From Bacillota bacterium (GTDB taxonomy: Bacteria; Bacillota; Desulfotomaculia; Desulfotomaculales; Pelotomaculaceae): 64,000 nt of DNA. Shown here one piece after another: positions 8,601 to 18,146 of the stretch. The stretch lies in the NCBI GenBank assembly GCA_029555205.1, contig JAKPTB010000036.1, positions 1 to 64,000 on the forward strand, given 5' to 3'. Under the pieces are notes generated by a model. That model was not told the DNA's origin. It was given only the letters and a program-made list of their open reading frames with translations, and did not search any database. The number at the start of each line of letters is the position of its first letter. Positions within the stretch are counted from its first letter, which is position 1. Made by a program: the position numbers and the translations under genes.

Positions 8601-9239
8601 ATACACAGCTACTATTTATTTATCCTGACAGCTCTGGCCGCCGCTATCCTGCCGGGCGCCGACTTTGCTATGGTTACCAAAAACACGCTGACGCTGGGGC
8701 GAAAGGGCGGACAGGCTACAGCTCTGGGTATTGCCTCGGGCCTTTTGTTCCACAGCGCGGCTGCAGTCCTCGGACTGTCGGTTATTATCGCTAAATCAGC
8801 GTTTTTATTTGGGCTTGTCAAGTATGCCGGCGCTGCTTATCTGTTCTATATCGGCATGAGCACATTGCTTTCCCGGGTACAAGGCGATATCTCGCCCGCT
8901 ACTTCGGATAAGCCCGCAAAAGTCCCTGCCGGGGAAGACAGCTTTAAGACCTGCTTTGCCCAGGGTACACTTACAAATATATTAAACCCCAAGGCAGCCA
9001 TTTTTTATATGACACTTTTACCGCAGTTTGTCGACCCGGCAAAAGACTCTTATCTGCAGCTGACTATATTGGGCTTGACCTCCGTAATTATAGTTTTAAT
9101 CTGGTTTTTGTTTTTGGCCGGCGCTCTCGACTACATCCGGGTCTGGTTCGGCAAACCAATGTTTAGAAGTGTTTTTCAGCGGCTTACCGGTCTTCTACTT
9201 ATATCGTTCGGTGTGAAGCTTGCTCTGGAAAAACAATAA
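8601..9239 (+). CDS. LysE/RhtB family transporter
   Basis: In-frame HSYYLFILTALAAAILPGADFAMVTKNTLTLGRKGG... is the expected family N-terminus and starts upstream of the ATG at 8670; SD AGGAGGT at 8587-8593. Confidence 0.85.
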   Translation: MHSYYLFILTALAAAILPGADFAMVTKNTLTLGRKGGQATALGIASGLLFHSAAAVLGLSVIIAKSAFLFGLVKYAGAAYLFYIGMSTLLSRVQGDISPATSDKPAKVPAGEDSFKTCFAQGTLTNILNPKAAIFYMTLLPQFVDPAKDSYLQLTILGLTSVIIVLIWFLFLAGALDYIRVWFGKPMFRSVFQRLTGLLLISFGVKLALEKQ

Positions 9240-9251
9240 AGTTCAGTATCT

Positions 9252-9290
9252 TTATAATATTACCTACAATATTACCTATAATATTACCTG
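9252..9290. repeat. three tandem copies of ~12-bp AT-rich unit (a)taatattacct
   Basis: tataatattacct-acaatattacct-ataatattacct. Confidence 0.8.
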
Positions 9291-9515
9291 GTGCAGATTA
9301 ACAAAACAGCAACCATAATGCTTATCATTATTCAACCATTGACGGCTGTGCGAAAAATCCTTATTTGCCCCGGAAATATGAGTTACCTGGCTGGTTGCAC
9401 TCGTGCTTAAATACTGCACAAAACAAAATTTAGGTTATTTTAAGCTTGTTTTCATCTTATCTTCAGAAAATAAGGCTATACTACAAATCAAATAATAAGA
9501 AAGAGGTGGTTCTTC

Positions 9516-10148
9516 TTGAGAACAGGTAAGTGGCGGGTAGGTGGTTTCTTGCTGGCACTTGTCCTGCTGGTTGGAGCCGTGACAGGTACTGCATTTGCCA
9601 CAACAGACCAACAGGCTGATTCGCCGGTGGCAACCCTTTGCCAGGATTTTGTGGCGAAACTGGCTGCCAACCTCGGTATAGACCAGGATGAATTAAAAAC
9701 TGCAATTGATACCACCAAACAGCAGATGCTCGACGAAGCAGTGCAGCAAGGCAAAATTACGCAGGAACAGGCTGACAGAATAGCAGCCCGTAAAGGTGGC
9801 GGTTTCTGTGGATTCAACTTCAACGATGGTAGAATGGGAAACAAGGGCAAAATGGGCATTGAAGGCAGGCCAGGCGGCCGCCAACTTGATGACGTAGCTA
9901 ACATTCTGGGTATAACCAGCGAGGAACTTAAAACTGAACTGGAGTCAGGTAAAAATATACAGGATATCCTGAGCGGGCACGGCCTGACGGTAGAGGAATT
10001 CAAGCAGAAGATGCAGGAACAAAGAGAAGCACAAATTGCCCGGGACGTTGCTGAGGGCAAGATTACCCAGGAGCAAGCCGACAAAATGCTGCAAAACAAA
10101 GGACCGCGCTTTAACCGTTTCAATTGTGAATTAAGAGATAGCGAATAA
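9516..10148 (+). CDS. secreted protein with repeated short helical units
   Basis: Signal peptide, then duplicated (E/Q)GKITQEQADR/K motifs; acidic/Gln-rich. Confidence 0.75.
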   Translation: MRTGKWRVGGFLLALVLLVGAVTGTAFATTDQQADSPVATLCQDFVAKLAANLGIDQDELKTAIDTTKQQMLDEAVQQGKITQEQADRIAARKGGGFCGFNFNDGRMGNKGKMGIEGRPGGRQLDDVANILGITSEELKTELESGKNIQDILSGHGLTVEEFKQKMQEQREAQIARDVAEGKITQEQADKMLQNKGPRFNRFNCELRDSE

Positions 10149-10191
10149 CTGCAATAAATAACCAATGCTAACGGAGGTTTGCAGGTATATG

Positions 10192-10230
10192 AAAAGGGTT
10201 GGGGGTGTAAAGCTCCCGACCCTTTTTTGC
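10192..10230 (+). terminator. intrinsic terminator
   Basis: GGGTTGGGGG-tgtaaag-CTCCCGACCC-TTTTTT. Confidence 0.75.
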
Positions 10231-10636
10231 CCGGATGTTCAAGATTCTGTCAGGTCTATTAGCTGTTGATAGCACTTTTTAAAGGCCAGCCGTCAAATAT
10301 AACTTAACAATTCTATAATCAGCAGGTTCAATTCCCCGGAGGGTTGCTTATATTACCTAATTACTTACCTATTACCGGGAGTGCCCTTTAATCTTTTCTT
10401 TTTACATGTTAATAGGGACTTTTATTTTGATTCTAAAAAAAATAAAAGGTTTGAAACCCAATAAGTAGAATATATATGATCATGTTAACAAAAAATGTTC
10501 TAATAACACTTCTTGAGATGATTTATTAAATTATATAATAAATAACTAAGTTCACCCAACCTCATCATATATGCTCTTTATATGAGAAAATTTAATAAAT
10601 ATACATGTAAGAACATAACAAAAAGGGGTGGCACAA

Positions 10637-11248
10637 ATGAATTTAAGCAGCATTATTAGGGAGCGGCGGAGCATACGTAAGTACCAGGACAAAGATATCC
10701 CCCGGGAGATTCTGAATGAACTGCTTGAGGATGCACTCTGGGCGCCGTCGGGTACGAACAGGCAGAACTGGTACATTTATGTTGTCAAAGGCGAAAAGAA
10801 GGAAAGGCTGCTCGAAAGCATGAAACAGACCAGCAGGGCTATAAAACCTAAACTGGAAAAGCTGTTTTCGGAAGAGATAGTTAACAGCACCATTAGTTTT
10901 ATCAACAACCTCGGTGGCGCTCCGGTGCTGCTGCTGGTCTACATGCCGAAACACACATATGATCTAAGTAAGGACATGAGCTTATCAGAAAGGTATAAGA
11001 TTGAGTACGACCGCTTTACCAATACACTGAGCGCGGCTGCTCTCATCCAGAACATCCTGCTGCTGGCCAAGGAAAAAGGACTGGGTACCTGCTGGTTGAC
11101 TGCCCCCAAGCTCGCAGAAGAACGAATTAATGAAGAAATGGGCATTACAGACATGGAGCTGGTTTCTCTAGTTACCATCGGTTATCCTGATCAGGACCCG
11201 CGTGCCCCCAGAAGAAAGGGCGAGAAAATTCAATGGATTGGCTATTAA
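10637..11248 (+). CDS. nitroreductase family protein
   Basis: MNLSSIIRERRSIRKYQDKDIPREILNELLEDALWAPSGTNRQNW; AGGGGTGG SD. Confidence 0.92.
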   Translation: MNLSSIIRERRSIRKYQDKDIPREILNELLEDALWAPSGTNRQNWYIYVVKGEKKERLLESMKQTSRAIKPKLEKLFSEEIVNSTISFINNLGGAPVLLLVYMPKHTYDLSKDMSLSERYKIEYDRFTNTLSAAALIQNILLLAKEKGLGTCWLTAPKLAEERINEEMGITDMELVSLVTIGYPDQDPRAPRRKGEKIQWIGY

Positions 11249-11258
11249 ACAAACAGGG

Positions 11259-11294
11259 AAACGGCTCACCATCTGTGGGCCGTTTGCTTTTTTG
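11259..11294 (+). terminator. intrinsic terminator after nitroreductase
   Basis: AAACGGC...GCCGTTT followed by GCTTTTTT. Confidence 0.75.
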
Positions 11295-11561
11295 AAAGCC
11301 CTTCAAAAAACATAAGCTCTTAACCCAACACAAAACATGAAAAACATCATAATTGCATGGCATGACATGGTGAGCTGTCCCGGTAAAAAACAATCTACTG
11401 ATTCTCATTGCCCGGCAGCCGGGATTTATTCATTAACTGAATAACACTGTAAAGCCCTGTAAAAAATTTGACGGATCCCTGACATTGATCATATCTCCAG
11501 AAATCCGTCATAAAAAACAATATCAGGTTGCTTTGATCTACAAAAACGTTGCCGGCGCAGT

Positions 11562-11753
11562 TCAGGCCTCCAATATATCGGCAACATCAGTAATATTAAG
11601 TTCAAGCATTTTTATCATCGCACACATTCTAACAACGTTCATTTCAACACATTTAATGTCACAAGCGCAGCCCAATTCTTTTAAAGTTTCCGCTTCCCTT
11701 TTAATACTGGCAATAAGATCAGCCATTTCACGGATTTTGGTTTTCTCTATCAA
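11562..11753 (-). CDS. small uncharacterised Cys-containing protein (63 aa)
   Basis: TTG start with AGGTGG upstream; MIEKTKIREMADLIASIKREAETLKELGCACDIKCVEMN... Confidence 0.55.
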   Translation of the reverse strand: MIEKTKIREMADLIASIKREAETLKELGCACDIKCVEMNVVRMCAMIKMLELNITDVADILEA

Positions 11754-11770
11754 AAGGTATCGCCACCTTT

Positions 11771-11824
11771 CTGTAATTACTTCCTGAGATCTTTAATCTG
11801 TAATTACTTCCTGAGATCTTTAAA
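11771..11824. repeat. 27-bp tandem duplication across the stop of the downstream-listed CoA ligase
   Basis: ctgtaattacttcctgagatctttaa(t/a) repeated twice. Confidence 0.95.
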
Positions 11825-13129
11825 ACGCCTGGCTTTCACCTGATACCTGGGCAGGGAACCATAAGGGTGACTTTCATAATTGAAATTCAGGTTGGTCTTT
11901 ATTCTCAATATTTTGGCCAATTCGACCTCCACTTCTTTTTCCTGCCCCTCATAACCTGGCGCCAACTCATATTTCAGGATAATCCTGTCTATTTCCCCAT
12001 TCTTTTCAACAACTAATTCATATTCGTTACCTAGCTGAGGCATACTGCGCACAGCCTCTTCCACCGATACTGGACTAAATAGTACACCCTTAACTTTTGT
12101 GATATGGTCAATACGGCCTTGAATCCCGCCCTTGAATACGCGGTGTGTGCGGCCGCAGGCACATTTGTCTTCACTCCACATAGCCACGTCTTTGGTGTCG
12201 TAGCGGACGCATGGCTGAGCCATCCGGTCAAAAGCGGTAATGACCACCTTCCCAAGTTTATTAGGCTCTTCAATAGGTTCCCCGGTTTCCAAATCCAGTA
12301 GTTCGGCCAGGAAAAATCCCTCGTTAATATGCAAGCCACCCGGCTTATAGGCACACTCGTATCCCCAGGCGCCCATTTCCGTCGCGCCGATATGGTCGTA
12401 GACATTGCAGCCCCAGGCGTCTTCCATCCTTTTTTTGGTGGTGGGTACGCTTGCACCCGGTTCACCCGCGCACAGGATTTTCTTGATCCCCAACTCTCTC
12501 GGATCCATGCCCAGTTTGCGGCAGGTATCCGCCATGCCAAGAACATAAGTAGGGGTAGCCATAAAAGCGGTGGCTTTGAGCTCTTTCATCTTCAATATTC
12601 TTTCTTCGGTGTTGAGCAGGGCCCCTGAGACAACCTCGCAACCGATTTTTTCGGCTGCATAGTGGCCGGCCCAGTATGCAATAAATACATTGTAACCAAA
12701 TGGAAAGAAAACCCTGTCAGTATTCCTGAATCCCATGGCCCACAGGAACTGGCACCAGGTTTCGGCCCACCATTCCCAGTCCTGCCAGGTATCAGGCTGA
12801 ACTATCGGCTGCCCCGTGGTACCGCTGGTTTGATGGTAAACTGTTACCTCTTCCAAAGGCACGCAAAGAGAATCGCCGTAAGGCCACGGCTCCTTAAACT
12901 GTGCCTTCCGGTAACTTTCTTTTTCCAGCATCGGGACTTTCCTGATATCATCCCACGTTCTGACATCTTCGGGAGTAAATCCGGCCGCATCATAGATTTT
13001 CCGGTAGAGTTTGGATTTGTCGTACACCCACTTCAATATCCTTTTAAACTTAACCAACTGCAGTTCTCTCAGCTTTTCCACCGGCATGGTTTCCAAAACT
13101 GGATTCCAATAGATATCTACACTTTGCAT
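11804..13129 (-). CDS. phenylacetate-CoA ligase-like (PaaK family) adenylate-forming enzyme
   Basis: YHQTSGTTGQP, GEPGASVPTTKKRMEDAWG, DHIGATEMGAWGYEC. Confidence 0.9.
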   Translation of the reverse strand: MQSVDIYWNPVLETMPVEKLRELQLVKFKRILKWVYDKSKLYRKIYDAAGFTPEDVRTWDDIRKVPMLEKESYRKAQFKEPWPYGDSLCVPLEEVTVYHQTSGTTGQPIVQPDTWQDWEWWAETWCQFLWAMGFRNTDRVFFPFGYNVFIAYWAGHYAAEKIGCEVVSGALLNTEERILKMKELKATAFMATPTYVLGMADTCRKLGMDPRELGIKKILCAGEPGASVPTTKKRMEDAWGCNVYDHIGATEMGAWGYECAYKPGGLHINEGFFLAELLDLETGEPIEEPNKLGKVVITAFDRMAQPCVRYDTKDVAMWSEDKCACGRTHRVFKGGIQGRIDHITKVKGVLFSPVSVEEAVRSMPQLGNEYELVVEKNGEIDRIILKYELAPGYEGQEKEVEVELAKILRIKTNLNFNYESHPYGSLPRYQVKARRFKDLRK

Positions 13130-13725
13130 GTAGCCACCTCCAATTTGGTTACTTCCATTAATAAAAAAGCAAGTGTATATGTAAGACCCCCGCTCTTTTT
13201 TACATTATAGTAAAATTACCATACAGGTTGTTTTATTATAATAGTTAGCTCGTTCGAATATTTAGGATTATACTGACCCATTAAGCAGTGTAGCAGGCCT
13301 ACGAATGGAACATTAATCTAATGACAAATAATTTCCATCTGGTGAATCTGATGAATTTTAATATATTTTCTAAATAATGAAGATTTGTTGTCAATACAGT
13401 TAATATCTACTAATACTCCTACGAAAGGTGGCCACTATCCGCTGTTTATTATCTGGGTTTGCTTATTAGCTTGTATATTAAGGGGTTATATGCATTAAAT
13501 TCTAATACGCAAATTTAGAAAGAAAAAATACAAATTAGAGCTATCTTCGCAGAAAAAACTAGCTTATAATAGAATTTACTATTAAATTTCACACTGACAA
13601 AAAAACTAAAATCTCAGTCAGAAAAATAACACTTGACTTCAGTTAAGAACAAAGTCACATCAGAGCATGAAACTTTTTTCACTATTTCTGCCTAGTTTTC
13701 ATATTACATTATTAAATAAAAATTT

Positions 13726-13768
13726 TGAAATATGTGTTTGCGATTGCATTAATAATCAATACTAATAA
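13726..13768 (-). promoter_or_regulatory. conserved upstream element, copy A
   Basis: TGAAATATgtGTTtgcGATTgcATTAATAAtcaatactaataa; see finding. Confidence 0.65.
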
Positions 13769-13796
13769 AAAACCGGCCTTGTCTTAAAGCCGGTTC
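13765..13796 (-). terminator. intrinsic terminator
   Basis: Minus strand AACCGGC-tttaagacaag-GCCGGTT-TTTTATT. Confidence 0.75.
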
Positions 13797-14039
13797 CGGA
13801 CTAAGAGTGCTTCAAACCACACAAATAGCGAACACCGGTAAATGTAACCGGTGGACCTATTTATTAGATTTTATAATTTTTCTAGCGAAATTTTCTTTTC
13901 TGTTTCATCGAACAAACTATCTTATATTATTTTCCATTGAATTTTCGTTAGAACAGCATTCCATCTTGAATTGTTAAAAAGTACATATTAAGACTCCTAT
14001 TATTTTATCAGAAACCGGCATTTTAAAGAACTTGAAAAT

Positions 14040-14411
14040 CTAACCCTTCTTCAGAATGACTACCTCGTCACCATCATTCACTGCATTTAAATCACTCAGC
14101 TCGCCTTCTATACGCCCGAACACATTGACAGCGCTGGCCGCTCTGATTTCCTTACCTCTACTGACCGGCGTCGGCCCGAAGAAAATACAAAAGGCATTAC
14201 CAGTAGGCCAGTAACCCAAATCACCCCTGGAGACCACATCGGAAGCAGCGGACTCAAGGCCGGCCTGGACAGGTATCCTGAAGTAAATTTCCTCGCCCCA
14301 GCGGTTGGCTGCTCCCTTTAGCGGAAGGGCCTGGTAAATAAGATTTCCCGTGGGGGTATCGTAAATGGTAGCCGCCCAGGAAAAGGAACCGGATTTGATT
14401 ATGACTTCCAT
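14040..14411 (-). CDS. cyclophilin-like fold protein (TM1367/DUF369-like)
   Basis: GEEIYFRIPVQAGLE...VSRGDLGYWPTGNAFCIFFGPTP. Confidence 0.85.
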   Translation of the reverse strand: MEVIIKSGSFSWAATIYDTPTGNLIYQALPLKGAANRWGEEIYFRIPVQAGLESAASDVVSRGDLGYWPTGNAFCIFFGPTPVSRGKEIRAASAVNVFGRIEGELSDLNAVNDGDEVVILKKG

Positions 14412-14629
14412 AAGTTTATTTCACTCCTTTTAAGATCCAAAAATCTTATATTTAATCTTACCATACTCGCAGCGGATATTAATCCTGCCCCGGCTCAAAA
14501 AAACCCTGTTTACCGTAAATTTCAGTAAATTATGTTAATAGTCATTTAATGACCTGAATTCTCACGATACATTGTCGCTTAGTCGCCCCGGCCAGTTCGA
14601 ACAGTAAAAATACTTAAGCTAATACAATA

Positions 14630-14662
14630 GCCCCGCTCCATCTGTCAATCCAGGAGCGGGGC
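14630..14662. repeat. stem-loop repeat, GCCCCGCTCC-N13-GGAGCGGGGC
   Basis: Perfect 10-bp arms; shares CCCGCTCCA(c/t)CTGTCA and GGAGCGGG with 6871-6919. Confidence 0.75.
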
Positions 14663-14747
14663 ATTCCATTAAGATGTATGCCTCACAACCAACAGGCAGG
14701 CCTAAACAAAAAAGGCTGGAACCCGGGAGCCGGCCGGGTTCTTAGCT

Positions 14748-15230
14748 TTACTGCGGATTATACATCCCGTTTTGCTGCATGTAGTTAAAGAGCCCTTCAC
14801 CGTGCTGCTGTTCTTCCTTCTGGATATGCTGCAAAGCCTGGCGAACCGGGGCATTTGCAGATTCAAAAATTGCTGTGTCGTAAGCGCTGGAAACAAATTT
14901 TTCGGTCATCAACATGTCGGTGCAGAGGGCGGCGTCCCCCTGGCCAGCCATTCCCGCCTGGGGACGGCTTTGTAATTGCTGATCCTGGATCTGTTGGCCT
15001 TGCTGCTGAAAACCCTGATTACCGCCAGGCATGGGTTGTTGCCCCTGAAGAAGTTGGTTGATGGTATTATAGTGCTGCTGTTCCTGGGACGCATACTGAT
15101 TGAAAAGCTGTTTAAGCTGAGGGTCTTTGGCCTGCCGGGCGTAATTGGTATACTTCTGGATACAGATCTCTTCGTGCATCTTTTGATCCTCGAGGAGTGT
15201 TCTTTCCTTCTGGGTTAATTGCAAATTCAT
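14748..15230 (-). CDS. spore coat protein, CotF family
   Basis: LTQKERTLLEDQKMHEEICIQKYTNYARQAKDPQLKQLFNQYASQEQQHYNTINQLLQ. Confidence 0.88.
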   Translation of the reverse strand: MNLQLTQKERTLLEDQKMHEEICIQKYTNYARQAKDPQLKQLFNQYASQEQQHYNTINQLLQGQQPMPGGNQGFQQQGQQIQDQQLQSRPQAGMAGQGDAALCTDMLMTEKFVSSAYDTAIFESANAPVRQALQHIQKEEQQHGEGLFNYMQQNGMYNPQ

Positions 15231-16522
15231 CTTGATTCCTCCTTTATTATTATGCTCTCAGAGTTATTTTGTCTAGGAGGCTCAGGATTATTCGCAAATA
15301 AGCCGGACAGTTCTCCTCCTGCAACCGGAGCCGCAAAAAGATGGGATCCCGGGACAACCAGGGAACCCGGAAAGTCATCTCTCTTAGTCGGCATCCCCTG
15401 TCTTTCCAGCTCATTCAGTACATTCAGGATATCGTCAACTACCGTCTCGGCAGCTCCGGACCTTTGCAGCGACCTTACTGACGCCCTCATCCGGGACATT
15501 TTTTCCCCGTTTGATAAAAGTTCCGAGACTTGCCTGTAGAGTTCCCCGGTCTGGTTGACAACAACAGCGGCCTTTTTCCGTGCGAAATAAAGGGCATTAT
15601 CCCTCTCCTGACCGGGAACCGGACGGAAAATGGCAATGAGAAGCTGTGCGGCAACTGCCTCCGAAAGGGTAATACCTCCTGCCTTTGTGATTATACAGCA
15701 GGCGATTTTCATTAATTCGTGAATGTCTTCTATAAAGCCATAAATATGAATTGACCTGCAACCATGAAAAGTATTCTTCAATAGTTTTTCCATGGTTTTG
15801 TCCTTTCCGCAGACCACAGCTATTTCAGTATCAGGTATCTTCAAGATGCTCCGGCAGATTTCATTTATTTTATGCAGCCCTCCATAGGCGCCGGACATCA
15901 CCAGAATGGTTTTTTTAGCCGGGTTCAACCCGTATTTTTGGTGCAGTCCGGGAATGTCAGGAGACCGGTTGAAGGTTTCCCGCAGGGGAATACCGCTGAC
16001 CTTGATTCGCTCCGGAGGAATTCCCGCCTTGACCATCTCGTTTTTTAAATCGTCGGAGGCCACGTAGTATTTAACAATTTCAGGCTGGATCCAGCGGTGG
16101 TGCAGGGTAAAATCAGTTATTACAGTGAAAGTGGGAATATTGACACCTGTTTTTCTGAGGAAAGCAGACATGGCTGGATGGGGAAAGGTGTTGATCACCG
16201 CGTGAGGCTTTTCGGTCATGATGATCTCTTCCAGCTTTTTTAAACCGAAGGACATCATCAGCCTGGAAAATAACGTATCTGGCCCCATTTGCCTGCTGCC
16301 GTAGTAAAGCCAGCCGTAAACAAAAGGGGCTATGTAGTAACTTTTCAAATACATATACCGTGTAATCGTATTTATAACAGGATGGGCTTCCCCGATAAAA
16401 TCCACAATCTTAACATTTTCTATCCCCCTGCTTTGAAAACATCTTTGCAGAACGCGGGATACCTGGACATGTCCCTCACCGTAGCCTGCTGAAAGGACGA
16501 GTATTCTAAGACTTCTTGACAA
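15227..16522 (-). CDS. MGDG synthase/processive diacylglycerol glycosyltransferase-like GT
   Basis: ILVLSAGYGEGHVQVSRVLQ, VSGIPLRETF, MSGAYGGLHKINEI, CIITKAGGITLSEAVA; TTG start. Confidence 0.85.
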   Translation of the reverse strand: MSRSLRILVLSAGYGEGHVQVSRVLQRCFQSRGIENVKIVDFIGEAHPVINTITRYMYLKSYYIAPFVYGWLYYGSRQMGPDTLFSRLMMSFGLKKLEEIIMTEKPHAVINTFPHPAMSAFLRKTGVNIPTFTVITDFTLHHRWIQPEIVKYYVASDDLKNEMVKAGIPPERIKVSGIPLRETFNRSPDIPGLHQKYGLNPAKKTILVMSGAYGGLHKINEICRSILKIPDTEIAVVCGKDKTMEKLLKNTFHGCRSIHIYGFIEDIHELMKIACCIITKAGGITLSEAVAAQLLIAIFRPVPGQERDNALYFARKKAAVVVNQTGELYRQVSELLSNGEKMSRMRASVRSLQRSGAAETVVDDILNVLNELERQGMPTKRDDFPGSLVVPGSHLFAAPVAGGELSGLFANNPEPPRQNNSESIIIKEESR

Positions 16523-16819
16523 TTACTTCTAACACTCCCGTTATTTACTTCCCGGGACCAGGTAAGAGCAGGACCGGGTCTGACGCAGCCGGACTTAAGC
16601 CTGTCCGCCTGCCGCCTGTCCGTCTATTGATGCTTAAAGGATTTGAGCGCGGTCCTGGTCTGAGTTTTCCTGCTTCGTCCAACTCCAATATATAAATATC
16701 CCAAAAACTAATATACAATACCATTGCCCGTTAAGGCCGTATTACTCCCGGACCACCCGGAATCTCAACCAGGCAGCCATTTAATTATAAAGGGCTCCGG
16801 GCTGCTTATTCTCTCCTCC

Positions 16820-16922
16820 GAGAATAGATATTTTAATCCTTCGTGGTGCCGCTAGCGGCATGGGAACTACCCTTAAAATAGACATTTTTATCTCTCTGCA
16901 GGTGCCACGCCAGCGGCATTGG
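16820..16922. repeat. two diverged copies of a ~45-bp repeat also present at the start of the adjacent ABC ATPase gene
   Basis: GGTGCC(g/a)C..AGCGGCAT cores at 16845 and 16901; third at 18114. Confidence 0.7.
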
Positions 16923-17011
16923 ATGCCTAACAGGGAATTCCAAATTTAATTCCGGAAACATGGCCGCCGGCGTCGATGCGCCAGAGGGACAAGCCGGATA
17001 ATTTCTTACCC

Positions 17012-18097
17012 TTACCCTTTTACACCAAGCAATAAGATGTTCTTACCGTTCTCATACTTATACTGAATACTGTCACACCTGCTCTTGATCAGGATTATCC
17101 CGAGATCATCCTCCTGTTCACCCTCTTCAAGGGGATTTGCGGGCTCCCCTGCGCTTTCAAAGATAAATTCCAACCGGTCGTCTTTTTCTGAGTAAGCCAG
17201 GGACAGGGTAATATCCGAAAAATCCCTCTGCAGCCCAAGCACTTCTTCTGCCAGGAGCAGGATATTGTGACATATTTTTCTAGATAAGAAGTGTTTTTCA
17301 CAAAACGCTTCGATTTCCGCGTTCAAGGCGTATAAATCGTAATCTTTGCTGGTAATCCGGTAGGTATACCTGCGCACCCTGTTAATAAATTCCCTGGTTT
17401 TTTCCCCCTGGGGGTTCTCAAAGATCTGCTCTGGCCTACCCTCCTCGTAAATAATTCCTTCGTCCATGTATAACACACGGTTTGAGATATTGCGGGCGAT
17501 TTCCATTTCATGGGTGACAATCACCATGGTCATACCCTCTTTGGCAAGACGGCGGATCACGGCCACGACCTCGCTGGTCATTGTGGGATCCAGAGCTGAT
17601 GTGGGCTCATCAAAGAGTATGACCTCGGGCTCCATGGCCAGGCAGCGGGCTATGGCCACCCTTTGCTTCTGCCCGCCCGATAGCTCGTCGGGAAAGTTGG
17701 CAGCCTTTTCGGCCAGCCCCACCAGCTTTAACAACTCCATGGCTTTAAGCTCTGCTTCAGCTTTGCTTTTACCCAAGAGCTTGACAGGTCCAAGGGTGAG
17801 GTTATCCAGCACGGAAAGATGATTATAAAGATTAAAGGACTGAAAAACCATCCCAATTCTTTGCCGTATTTTGGGTATATTCGTGGTCTTGGCCAGTAAA
17901 TCAATATTATTAAAAAATATTCTGCCGCCGCTGGGCATTTCCAGTAAGTTGAGGCAGCGCAGCAAGGTGCTTTTACCTGTACCTGAAGGCCCTATGATGG
18001 ATATGATCTCGCCTTTTTCGATGGTGGTGGATACGTCCTTCAGCACCGTCAATTCTCCAAAGCTCTTACTGAGATGTTCTATCCTGAAAACAGACAT
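17012..18097 (-). CDS. polar amino-acid ABC transporter ATPase with C-terminal HATPase-like domain
   Basis: Walker A GPSGTGKS, signature LSGGQKQR, Walker B VILFDEPTSALDP; extra ~120-aa C-terminal region. Confidence 0.9.
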   Translation of the reverse strand: MSVFRIEHLSKSFGELTVLKDVSTTIEKGEIISIIGPSGTGKSTLLRCLNLLEMPSGGRIFFNNIDLLAKTTNIPKIRQRIGMVFQSFNLYNHLSVLDNLTLGPVKLLGKSKAEAELKAMELLKLVGLAEKAANFPDELSGGQKQRVAIARCLAMEPEVILFDEPTSALDPTMTSEVVAVIRRLAKEGMTMVIVTHEMEIARNISNRVLYMDEGIIYEEGRPEQIFENPQGEKTREFINRVRRYTYRITSKDYDLYALNAEIEAFCEKHFLSRKICHNILLLAEEVLGLQRDFSDITLSLAYSEKDDRLEFIFESAGEPANPLEEGEQEDDLGIILIKSRCDSIQYKYENGKNILLLGVKG

Positions 18098-18146
18098 TTT
18101 TCATCCTCCTGCCGGTGCCGCGACAGCGGCATGAATGTTTATCCTG

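Noticed and set aside
9488-10165. 225-aa minus-strand ORF (Ser/Cys-rich)
   Set aside because: Exact antisense of the secreted-protein gene at 9516-10148.
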